Part shown: positions 6,521-14,029 of the stretch, piece by piece
How positions within the stretch are numbered: position 1 is the first letter of the stretch
Layout of the letters: the number at the start of each line of letters is the position of its first letter
Assembly (NCBI GenBank): GCA_011372835.1
Contig: DSAJ01000167.1
Coordinates: forward strand, 1 to 22,823
Length of the DNA stretch: 22,823 nt
DNA from: Methanomicrobia archaeon
GTDB taxonomy: Archaea > Methanobacteriota_B > Thermococci > Methanofastidiosales > NM3
Direction: 5' to 3'
Made by a program: the position numbers and the translations under genes
The notes under the pieces: model-generated
What the model saw: only the letters and a program-made list of their open reading frames with translations
Databases searched by the model: none
Told to the model about the DNA's origin: nothing

Positions 6521-7600
6521 GTGGTCATCTGGCCTTACATACCGTTCATCGTCGTCGCTGTCCTTGACATCGTGTTACTGGTACGCTACGCAGCGCATGA
6601 GCGGCCCGTTCCCCCGTCACGCACCGGACAGAGGGTAAGCGTCATCATCCCCGCGTACAATGCGCAGGACACGATATCCGATACGGTCGCATCGGTCCTC
6701 TCGAGCAGGGGGGTGCACCCCGAGGTGATCGTCGTCGATGACGGCTCGACCGACGGGACGCGCGATGTGATCACCGCGCACGGCGACGATGGTGCCATCC
6801 TCATTTCACAAGGCCATGCGGGCAAGTGGGCCGCGCTCAACAATGGCGTATCCCATGCGACTGCCGATGCCGTCGTCACGCTGGACGCCGACACGATCGT
6901 CTCGCCTGACACACTGCGCATCCTTGCATGCGCCCTCGACGACGCAGACGCCGTCGCTGGCGCCCTGATGGTCGAACGCGAAAGCGGACTGCAAAACGTC
7001 ATACAGCGCCAGGAGCACGTACGGATCGCCATGCACCGGATGGTCGAGGGCACCGTCAACACGGTCTCGGGACCCATCGCGGCGTTTCGCCGGTCGGTGC
7101 TTGAGAAGCACCCGTTCAAGGCCTCGCCCGTCGAGGACTTCGAGCACACGGCACGCCTCAGAGGGGAAAACGCGCGCATTGCCTACGCCCCTGCTGCCAC
7201 GGGGTACACGAAGATGCCCACGACGTGGACGAACTACTGGTCACAGCGCCTGCGCTGGTCTGTCGGCACCGCCTGTGAGATGCGCCGCCTCGGGCTGTCG
7301 CGGCGCGGCCTCGTGGGGGGCATGGCCGTATCGGCCCTTGACATCGCGCTCGTCCCGCTCGCGCTGTGGTATCACGCCTACGCGCTCTTGGTGCTGCTTG
7401 CATGCATCGAGGGTGCGATCCAGGTGGTGGGAACGCGCCGGGAACGAGGCGGTGACGAGGTCGCTGCATGTGCGTTCTATCCACAATTGGTTATACTCGC
7501 ATGCATCGCACTGGCCACGAATATAACGGCACTTGCCGTATCAAGTTCTCGCAAATGCAATAATTATTACAAAAATAACCACGATGATGCACATGAATGA
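6521..7600 (+). CDS. Membrane GT2 glycosyltransferase, processive (PgaC/cellulose-synthase-like) type
   Basis: A 359-residue membrane enzyme. It has one N-terminal span (WPYIPFIVVAVLDIVLLV, 4-21), a cytoplasmic GT2 domain with VSVIIPAYN (39-47), D73-D74 in VVDDGSTDGT, DAD at 122-124, ED at 205-206, and the Q-x-x-R-W motif QRLRW (242-246), then two hydrophobic segments (about 264-303 and 318-341). This set marks beta-glycan synthases of the N-acetylglucosaminyltransferase/cellulose synthase-like group, which make and may extrude polysaccharide. The polar tail (KCNNYYKNNHDDAHE) is unusual. The start is GTG 6521. Its ribosome binding site GGTGAGG begins on the last base region of glyA (6512-6518), so translation is probably coupled. 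The in-frame extension back to 6290 is antisense-like Arg/His-rich sequence within glyA and was discarded. Product sugar unknown. Confidence 0.88.
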   Translation: MVIWPYIPFIVVAVLDIVLLVRYAAHERPVPPSRTGQRVSVIIPAYNAQDTISDTVASVLSSRGVHPEVIVVDDGSTDGTRDVITAHGDDGAILISQGHAGKWAALNNGVSHATADAVVTLDADTIVSPDTLRILACALDDADAVAGALMVERESGLQNVIQRQEHVRIAMHRMVEGTVNTVSGPIAAFRRSVLEKHPFKASPVEDFEHTARLRGENARIAYAPAATGYTKMPTTWTNYWSQRLRWSVGTACEMRRLGLSRRGLVGGMAVSALDIALVPLALWYHAYALLVLLACIEGAIQVVGTRRERGGDEVAACAFYPQLVILACIALATNITALAVSSSRKCNNYYKNNHDDAHE

Positions 7601-7606
7601 ATTACG

Positions 7607-7615
7607 GCTTATAAG
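7607..7615 (+). promoter_or_regulatory. Possible TATA box for ogg
   Basis: GCTTATAAG just after the glycosyltransferase stop. It would give a leader of about 75 bases before ATG 7714, longer than is usual in this window, so assignment is tentative. Confidence 0.35.
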
Positions 7616-7713
7616 ACGTGAACCCCTTTGTTTCCACTGGAACATCGCCTATTCGATGTTCGACGAGGCAACGAATGCAGTCATTCGACGAAGGAACGGA
7701 TGGAGGGACTATC

Positions 7714-8361
7714 ATGAACGGAAATGAGGTATGGAATGAGATACGCTCCATTCACGAGACATACACGGACGAGATCGAACGCAGGCTCGGATCGTTCAGT
7801 GAGGTGTGGGCGCGACACGACGAAGGCGAGTTCTTGCGGGAGCTCTTCTTTTGCCTGCTCACACCACAGTCCAACGCCAGACGATGCTGGGAGACGATCG
7901 AACGGTTGAGCGGGGACGGGCTCTTGGAACGGGGATGCGAGGATGAACTGGCCCCCTGCCTCCATGCCGCCCGGTTCAAGAACAAGAAGGCGGCCTACAT
8001 CTGCAGGGCGCGGGAGCGATTTACCAGGGGCGAGCGCCTCGTCGACGTGCTCGATATGTTCCCCTCGGCCCACGCCGCACGCATGTGGCTTGTCAAGAAC
8101 ATCGACGGCATGGGGTGTAAGGAGGCAAGCCACTTCCTCCGAAACGTCGGATGGGGTGCCGACATCGCCATCCTCGACAGACACCTGTTTGGGACGCTGG
8201 CCGAAGCGGGCGTCATCAACGAGGTCCCAAAGAGCATGAGCATTGCAGGGTACTGCCGAATCGAGGAACAGATGCGACGATTCTCATACCAGATAGGCAT
8301 ACCGATGGACCACCTCGACATGGCGATATGGTACCGGAAGAAGGGCGAGTTCTTCAAATGA
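7714..8361 (+). CDS. ogg: N-glycosylase/DNA lyase, archaeal Ogg2 type (8-oxoguanine repair)
   Basis: Bifunctional base-excision repair enzyme that removes 8-oxoguanine and cuts the strand by beta-elimination. The 215-residue length matches Ogg2 proteins such as the Methanocaldococcus enzyme. The helix-hairpin-helix reads NIDGMGCKEASHFLRNVGWG, with the catalytic lysine K136, and the catalytic aspartate is D155 in ILDRHLF. The protein ends in lysine (GEFFK); in Ogg2 enzymes the C-terminal lysine is known to help discriminate 8-oxoguanine, so the end is complete. LTPQSNARRCWETIERL (49-65) is the usual N-terminal helix region. ATG 7714 is chosen for GGAGG at 7702-7706; the open frame further upstream (from 7618) has no ribosome site and low-complexity Ser/Thr/Arg sequence. 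The gene lies next to oxygen-defence genes, which fits its role. Confidence 0.92.
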   Translation: MNGNEVWNEIRSIHETYTDEIERRLGSFSEVWARHDEGEFLRELFFCLLTPQSNARRCWETIERLSGDGLLERGCEDELAPCLHAARFKNKKAAYICRARERFTRGERLVDVLDMFPSAHAARMWLVKNIDGMGCKEASHFLRNVGWGADIAILDRHLFGTLAEAGVINEVPKSMSIAGYCRIEEQMRRFSYQIGIPMDHLDMAIWYRKKGEFFK

Positions 8362-8405
8362 GCTGCGTGAACACCCCTTTCATAAGGGGCATCGCGCATG
8401 CGAAA

Positions 8406-8430
8406 AAAAGAGATTTACGTCTTTTAAATC
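8406..8430 (+). terminator. Overlapping inverted repeats after ogg, terminator-like
   Basis: AAAAGA (8406-8411) pairs with TCTTTT (8420-8425), ending in a T-run. Alternatively GATTTA (8412-8417) pairs with TAAATC (8425-8430). It lies 45 bases after the ogg stop in the AT-rich gap 8362-8506. It could end ogg transcription or act as an operator for the superoxide reductase promoter 35 bases downstream. Confidence 0.35.
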
Positions 8431-8462
8431 ATTATGCATATATAATCAACACTATTTCAAAA

Positions 8463-8474
8463 GCTTTAAATATC
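8463..8474 (+). promoter_or_regulatory. TATA box of the superoxide reductase-rubrerythrin unit
   Basis: GCTTTAAATATC lies about 22 bases before 8490. Transcription starting there gives a leader of about 15 bases containing GGGAGGA, the ribosome site for ATG 8507. A second AT-rich element (CATATATAATC, 8437-8447) lies just upstream. Confidence 0.5.
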
Positions 8475-8506
8475 TACACAAGGGAGTAATTATGGGAGGA
8501 TTTACT

Positions 8507-8968
8507 ATGACAAAGAAACTACAGATCTATAAATGTGAAGTATGCGGGAACATAATAGAGGTCGTCCACCCGGCCGATGGAGAGCTCGTATGCTGTGGTG
8601 AGCCCATGATAAAGCTTGAAGAGAAGACCAAGGACGAGCTCAAGGAAAAGCACGTCCCCGTGGTCGAGATGGTCGATACGTGCTCGTATCTGAGCAAAGC
8701 GGGTACCGACCTCAAGCAACCGACGATGGCATACGTCAATCCGGAGCACAACTGCAGGTACAGGGTCCATGTCAAGATCGGGGAAGTGCCCCATCCCATG
8801 GAGGAGGAGCACTACATTGAGTGGATCGAGCTGATCACCGAGACGCAGACGTGCAGGAAGTACCTAAAACCGCACGATGCCCCCGAGGCAGCGTTTCAGG
8901 TCACCGAGATGCCTATCAAGGTCCGCGAATACTGCAACGTGCATGGACTGTGGGCCAAGAATCTTTAG
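8507..8968 (+). CDS. dfx: Desulfoferrodoxin (2Fe superoxide reductase) with an unusual insertion
   Basis: Reduces superoxide to peroxide without making oxygen, a standard defence in anaerobes. It has 153 residues. The N-terminal desulforedoxin-type Fe(Cys)4 site is C10, C13, C29 and C30 (CEVC...CC). The catalytic Fe(His)4Cys site is visible as E47-K48-H49, H96 (in PHPMEE), H102 (in EHYIEW), C143 and H146 (CNVHGLW); E47 and K48 are the usual catalytic pair. Between EKHVPVVE and RVHVKIGEVPHPM most family members have only a few residues. Here there is an extra stretch of roughly 20-25 residues (about 57-85) with two more cysteines, C59 and C83. The reading frame is clean through it. ATG 8507 is chosen over ATG 8492 because GGAGGA stands six bases upstream. 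Rubrerythrin follows after 53 bases with no visible promoter, so they are probably co-transcribed. Confidence 0.93.
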   Translation: MTKKLQIYKCEVCGNIIEVVHPADGELVCCGEPMIKLEEKTKDELKEKHVPVVEMVDTCSYLSKAGTDLKQPTMAYVNPEHNCRYRVHVKIGEVPHPMEEEHYIEWIELITETQTCRKYLKPHDAPEAAFQVTEMPIKVREYCNVHGLWAKNL

Positions 8969-9021
8969 ATGAACTACCGCATCAAGGCTACTGCATCACG
9001 CTACTACAGAGATGAGAAACC

Positions 9022-9597
9022 ATGAAGAGCTTAAAAGGAACTCAGACGGAAAAGAACTTGCTTACCGCCTTTGCCGGTGAGGCACAGGCGCGAAACAGAT
9101 ACACCTACTTCGCCTCACAGGCAAAAAAGGAAGGATATGAACAGGTACGAGAGATATTCCTCGAGACTGCAGAGAACGAGAAGGAGCACGCAAAGCGCCT
9201 CTTCAAGTTCCTCGAGGGCGGCGACGCCGAGATAACGTGGACGTTTCCCGCGGGCGTTATAGGCACGACCAAGGAGAATCTCAAGGCGGCCGCTGCCGGC
9301 GAGCACGAGGAGACCACAGAGATGTACCCAGACTTCGCAAAGGTTGCCGAGGAGGAGGGATTCCCCGTCATCGCTTCAGCGATGCGCGCAATCGGACACG
9401 CCGAGTCACAACATGAGAGGCGCTACCTCAAGCTTCTTGACAACATAGAAAACGACAGGGTCTTCAAGCGTGACGAACCGGCCCTCTGGAAATGCGGCAA
9501 CTGCGGCTACATCTTCGAGGGCAAGGAGGCACCGACGGTCTGCCCCGCATGCGACCACCCTCAGGCCCACTTCAGGCTCGTTGACCAGAACTGGTAG
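9022..9597 (+). CDS. rbr: Rubrerythrin
   Basis: Cytoplasmic peroxidase that reduces hydrogen peroxide to water using rubredoxin or NADH-linked electrons. The 191-residue length and domain order are classical. An N-terminal ferritin-like four-helix domain carries the di-iron ligands E20, E53 and H56 (ENEKEH), E94 and E97 (EHEE), and E128 with H131 (ESQH). A C-terminal rubredoxin-like Fe(Cys)4 domain has C158/C161 and C174/C177. Rubrerythrin removes the peroxide made by the superoxide reductase encoded just upstream, so the pair forms a complete detoxification step. The ribosome site is weak (GATGAG before the ATG). Confidence 0.95.
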   Translation: MKSLKGTQTEKNLLTAFAGEAQARNRYTYFASQAKKEGYEQVREIFLETAENEKEHAKRLFKFLEGGDAEITWTFPAGVIGTTKENLKAAAAGEHEETTEMYPDFAKVAEEEGFPVIASAMRAIGHAESQHERRYLKLLDNIENDRVFKRDEPALWKCGNCGYIFEGKEAPTVCPACDHPQAHFRLVDQNW

Positions 9598-9608
9598 ACA
9601 GCCCTTCC

Positions 9609-9634
9609 CTTCTTTTTTCCTCTTTCTTTTCATT
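9609..9634 (+). terminator. T-rich terminator after rubrerythrin
   Basis: A pyrimidine tract with three T-runs (CTTCTTTTTTCCTCTTTCTTTTCATTT) begins about 12 bases after the rubrerythrin stop. Archaeal transcription commonly ends at such oligo-T stretches without a hairpin. Confidence 0.6.
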
Positions 9635-9637
9635 TAC

Positions 9638-9952
9638 TCAATGAAACTCGATCTCCACGCTGCCCGCCTTCTTGCACAGCGTGCTTGAGAGCATGCCCGC
9701 CTCGATCCAGCAGACGTTGAGGATGCCGCATGGCACGAGGCAGTTGCCGGAGCAGTGCGCCTCCTGGGCGCGCTCGAGCACGAAGTTGTCCTTGACGTGC
9801 AGGATCTCGTGAAACGGCACCTCGATATGGGCGAGACGCTGAACGTTCTCGCACGAAGAGTCGATATCGATGTGTATCATTTTGCCCTTGCGCTCGCCCG
9901 ATATCACATGGGTGTGGTCGCACACCCTCGAATGAACGGTTATCTTCGTCAT
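9638..9952 (-). CDS. Small cysteine-rich protein of unknown function
   Basis: A protein of 104 residues with seven cysteines: C11, C34, C67, C71, C75, C81 and C93. The cluster HCSGNCLVPCGILNVC looks like a metal or iron-sulfur binding site. From memory it resembles an uncharacterised methanogen family (DUF6951); I could not verify this. ATG 9952 is chosen over GTG 9961 because a strong GAGGTGA site ends five bases before the ATG. The gene begins 21 bases after the stop of the DUF2148 gene on the same strand, so the two form an operon. A redox or metal-related role is inferred only from cysteine content and company. Confidence 0.8.
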   Translation of the reverse strand: MTKITVHSRVCDHTHVISGERKGKMIHIDIDSSCENVQRLAHIEVPFHEILHVKDNFVLERAQEAHCSGNCLVPCGILNVCWIEAGMLSSTLCKKAGSVEIEFH

Positions 9953-9973
9953 GTCCCTCACCTCGCTTCGGTC

Positions 9974-10507
9974 TTACCACTTTCTGTCAAAGAAGATGTT
10001 TTTGCCCTTGAATGATATGGGAAGCGCGACCACGACATCGCCCTTGCACGCGCCGATGCGCCGCGCCGCAAGCCCGGCCGTGTACATCATGCGGTTGTCG
10101 GCGTTGTGTAGCGACGCCGTCTTGGCCGCACTCGAGAGGGCGATGCCCAGGTCGATCGCCTTGAAGATGCACATCGGCCCGGGAAAATCGGTCTCGTCGT
10201 TGATATGCTCCATGATCGTATCGCAGTCATAGCCGCACCCGCCGCAATGGAGCCCTATCTCCTTGTTGTCAACGCCGATGAGCACGACGCAGTCAGCCTC
10301 GCGGACATTGTTGGCATCGCGGTAGTAATATTTCCATCCCTTCTCCTCCGCTATCGCCTCCATCTCGCCGGCAAGCCTCTGCCTGCCGTCTGCGTCGACG
10401 ATGGCGACGTGAATGGTGTCATCTGCCTTGGCCTTCGGGGCCGTGCGTGCCGATGCGCACATGAGCTCTGCCACGGTCTGTGCTGCAGAATGTATCATCC
10501 CATCCAT
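9974..10507 (-). CDS. DUF2148 (ferredoxin-domain) protein
   Basis: An uncharacterised cytoplasmic protein of 177 residues, matching the DUF2148/COG4739 family, described as containing a ferredoxin-like domain and common in anaerobic archaea and bacteria. Visible features: C17 in the family-typical AELMCASARTAPKAK, a cluster C88-x2-C91-x3-C95 (HCGGCGYDC), C113 (GPMCIF), C154, and the conserved C-terminal helix region with AARRIGA. The cysteine pattern suggests an iron-sulfur cluster. ATG 10507 is chosen, with GAGTGAT four bases upstream. It is the first gene of a two-gene unit with the small cysteine-rich protein. Confidence 0.88.
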   Translation of the reverse strand: MDGMIHSAAQTVAELMCASARTAPKAKADDTIHVAIVDADGRQRLAGEMEAIAEEKGWKYYYRDANNVREADCVVLIGVDNKEIGLHCGGCGYDCDTIMEHINDETDFPGPMCIFKAIDLGIALSSAAKTASLHNADNRMMYTAGLAARRIGACKGDVVVALPISFKGKNIFFDRKW

Positions 10508-10536
10508 AGATATCACTCATTAAACATCATATCTAC

Positions 10537-10546
10537 CATTTATTAG
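10537..10546 (-). promoter_or_regulatory. TATA-like box of the DUF2148 operon
   Basis: On the minus strand this reads CTAATAAATG, about 30 bases before ATG 10507. The rest of the gap 10508-10624 shows nothing else of note. Confidence 0.35.
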
Positions 10547-10624
10547 TGTATTGGCATCTTGATATTATTCCTGAGCTCTGGGGGTGATGAGTAAGCCCAT
10601 CAGATGAGAAGGCGGATGATGCGA

Positions 10625-11928
<1,304 letters not shown>

Positions 11929-11970
11929 GATGCCCCACACTCGATACTACATGTGTGAGTCAGAACGATG

Positions 11971-11983
11971 CAATATTAAAGTT
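11971..11983 (-). promoter_or_regulatory. TATA box of the permease gene
   Basis: On the minus strand this reads AACTTTAATATTG, about 48 bases before ATG 11928, predicting a leader of about 20 bases. Confidence 0.45.
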
Positions 11984-12055
11984 AGGGGGTATGCCACTCC
12001 GAACTATCCCGATAATAAGCTTATATGAACGAAAGCGTAAACGATTCGAAGGCGC

Positions 12056-13132
12056 TCATCCGTATTTGTACGAGATATAGCATGTGCCCTCGACTGACAC
12101 CATGCAGGGGCCAACGGGCGCATCGGGCGTGCAGGCTCTTCGGAAGAGAGGGCAGTCCTGTGGCGAACAAGCCCCGAGGAGGATGTCCTTGCACCTGCAT
12201 GCCGAATCCTCCTCCCGCGGCGTGTATGAGAATGATTCGAGCACGTCGCGATGGCGGTGCACGGCGTCCCATTCCCTGTATTTGGATGCGATGGCAAGCC
12301 CCGACTTGGGTATCACGGGGAGCGCGCGCCATTTCGCATCGACCTGCCTGAACGTCTCGTCGATGAGTGTTCGTGCCTTCACGTTGCCCTCGGGGCGTAC
12401 GGCGCGCACGTACTCGTTTTCGACCTCTGCCCGGCCCTCGGCACGCTGCTCGAGCAGCATGAGCACGGACAACATGACATCGCCCGGCTCGAATCCCGCC
12501 ACGACCTGGGGAACGCCGTAGCGCTCGGAGATGAACGCATAGGCGTTGCTGCCGATGATCGTCGAGACGTGGCCGGGGTCGACGAATCCGTCGACCGCAA
12601 GCGAGTTGGACAGGAGGAAGTCAAGCGCCTCGGGTATGGTGCGGTGCACCGAATAGATCGATAAGTTGTCAGGCTCCGATGCAAGTGCCACCGACGATGT
12701 AGGCACCGTCGTCTCGAATCCGATGCCGAAGTGAACGACCTCGCGGTGCTCCTCGTGGGCGATGGAGAGCGCATTTGCGATCCCGTAGACGATCCTCACA
12801 TCGGCGCCCTTGGCCTTGGCGTCGGCAAGCGAGCCCGAGTCGGAAGGGATGCGCATCATATCACCAAACGTCGTGACCGTAAGCCCCGAACGTGCGAGAT
12901 GGATCATGCGCTCGATGTCCTCCTTGGGGGTGATGCAGACGGGGCAGCCCGGACCGGAGACGAGCCTGATGGTATCGGGTAGAAGTGAACGCATGCCAGA
13001 GGAGACGATCGTGTGCTCGTGCGTGCCGCACACGTGCATAAGGGTGAGAGGACCGAGAAAGCGCGCCTGCTCTGCTATCTTTCCCGCGAGAAGTCGTATG
13101 TAGCGGGGATCATTGCGATTGGCCTGATTCAT
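12056..13132 (-). CDS. hypD: [NiFe]-hydrogenase maturation protein HypD
   Basis: A 358-residue cytoplasmic iron-sulfur protein that, with HypC, carries the Fe(CN)2CO unit during assembly of the [NiFe]-hydrogenase active site. Family motifs are all present: the CGTHEH motif with C35, the GPGCPVCITP motif with C63 and C66, TFGDMMRIP, FGIGFETTVPT, and a cysteine-rich C-terminal [4Fe-4S] region (CRCKDILLGACSPQDCPLF then PVGPCMVSVEGTC). ATG 13132 lies inside the end of hypC (overlap of 23 bases), with AGGTGA eight bases upstream, so the two are translationally linked. No hydrogenase subunit is in the window; the presence of hypCD implies one elsewhere. Confidence 0.96.
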   Translation of the reverse strand: MNQANRNDPRYIRLLAGKIAEQARFLGPLTLMHVCGTHEHTIVSSGMRSLLPDTIRLVSGPGCPVCITPKEDIERMIHLARSGLTVTTFGDMMRIPSDSGSLADAKAKGADVRIVYGIANALSIAHEEHREVVHFGIGFETTVPTSSVALASEPDNLSIYSVHRTIPEALDFLLSNSLAVDGFVDPGHVSTIIGSNAYAFISERYGVPQVVAGFEPGDVMLSVLMLLEQRAEGRAEVENEYVRAVRPEGNVKARTLIDETFRQVDAKWRALPVIPKSGLAIASKYREWDAVHRHRDVLESFSYTPREEDSACRCKDILLGACSPQDCPLFRRACTPDAPVGPCMVSVEGTCYISYKYG

Positions 13133-13346
13133 CCTGGAGCTCACCTATCTGGCGCCATAGCTCTATCGACTCCAACGCGTCCTCCTCGGAGAGCGTATCG
13201 ATGGCAAATCCCGTGTGGACGATGACGTAGTCCCCCACGTCCGCATCGACGAGATCGAGACGGACCTTGATGCGGGCGCCGTCGTAATCGACCACACCCT
13301 CGTTGCCGTCCCTTTCAATGATTTTACCTGGAATAGCGAGACACAT
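13110..13346 (-). CDS. hypC: [NiFe]-hydrogenase maturation chaperone HypC
   Basis: A 78-residue HypC/HypG/HupF-family chaperone that binds HypD and then delivers the iron unit to the hydrogenase large subunit. The invariant N-terminus MCLAIPGKI supplies C2, which becomes the N-terminal residue after Met removal, and H44 (VIVHTGFAI) is the conserved histidine. Because Cys must be residue 2, the second of two adjacent ATGs (13346) is the true start; GGTGG lies four bases before it. It is the first gene of the hypCD operon. Confidence 0.95.
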   Translation of the reverse strand: MCLAIPGKIIERDGNEGVVDYDGARIKVRLDLVDADVGDYVIVHTGFAIDTLSEEDALESIELWRQIGELQDESGQSQ

Positions 13347-13359
13347 CATGCCACCATAA

Positions 13360-13389
13360 CCTTTAAAATGAGCGTATCCTTAAAAAGAT
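13360..13389. promoter_or_regulatory. Divergent promoters for hypCD and a metallophosphoesterase
   Basis: The minus strand reads CATTTTAAAGG at 13360-13370 (for hypC). The plus strand reads TCCTTAAAAAGA at 13378-13389 (for the gene at 13403). The two TATA boxes are only about eight bases apart, so the two units may compete for the basal machinery. Confidence 0.5.
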
Positions 13390-13402
13390 ACTGGTGACCA
13401 CC

Positions 13403-14029
13403 ATGCGCGTACTTGCCATTACAGACCTTCACGGGACGACGCTTGACAACGCCGAGTCCATCGCTGAAGACTATGACCTCATCCTCATCGGAGGCGACAT
13501 CACGCACTTCGGCCGCTATGACGATGCCAAGGAGATCCTATCAGAGTTCATACGGGACAAGGCCGTCTGTGCCGTCTACGGGAACTGCGATTATGCCGAT
13601 GTCGATGACTACCTCCGCGAAGCCGACATATCCGTCCACGGGCGCCGCATGGACGTCGGTCCCTGCACGATAACGGGGTTTTCAGGCGCGCCGAAGTCAC
13701 CGTTTAACACACCGGGCGAGGTTGACGACGAGGAGATCGGCGCAGGCATACGCGACGTGACAAGCGAGTGCAGCATCGTCCTGACGCATGCCCCGCCCTT
13801 TAAGACGGCCGTCGACAGGGCGCCGGTGGGACATGTGGGGTCGAGGTCGCTTCATGAGTACATCCTTCGCGCGCAGCCGGCCATCAACATCTGCGGCCAC
13901 ATCCACGAGGCACGCGGCACCGACAGCATCGGCTCGACGCTGATCGTCAATCCGGGTCCCTACTTCAAGGGGTATTACGCACACATCGACATCGCCAACG
14001 ATATCTCTTGCGAGCTGCGCTCATTCTGA
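13403..14029 (+). CDS. Calcineurin-like metallophosphoesterase
   Basis: A 208-residue protein, predicted to be a two-metal phosphoesterase acting on phosphomonoesters or phosphodiesters. Metal-ligand motifs in order: D8-x-H10 (ITDLHG), G31-D32 (GGDIT), G60-N61 (GNCD, where family members often have GNHD), LTHAPPF, and GHIHE. The C-terminus (STLIVNPGPYFKGYYAHIDI) is typical of small archaeal members. ATG 13403 follows GGTGA by five bases. The last nine bases overlap the 3' end of the convergent tandem metallophosphoesterase. Substrate unknown. Confidence 0.88.
   Translation: MRVLAITDLHGTTLDNAESIAEDYDLILIGGDITHFGRYDDAKEILSEFIRDKAVCAVYGNCDYADVDDYLREADISVHGRRMDVGPCTITGFSGAPKSPFNTPGEVDDEEIGAGIRDVTSECSIVLTHAPPFKTAVDRAPVGHVGSRSLHEYILRAQPAINICGHIHEARGTDSIGSTLIVNPGPYFKGYYAHIDIANDISCELRSF

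Noticed and set aside
7533..7727. Small plus-strand frame overlapping the glycosyltransferase end and the ogg start
   Set aside because: It overlaps two well-supported genes in another frame and has no ribosome site of its own.
12025..12664. Plus-strand frames opposite hypD, with a TATA-like sequence near 12013
   Set aside because: They are antisense shadows of a gene whose motifs are complete; the TATA-like sequence has no associated gene.
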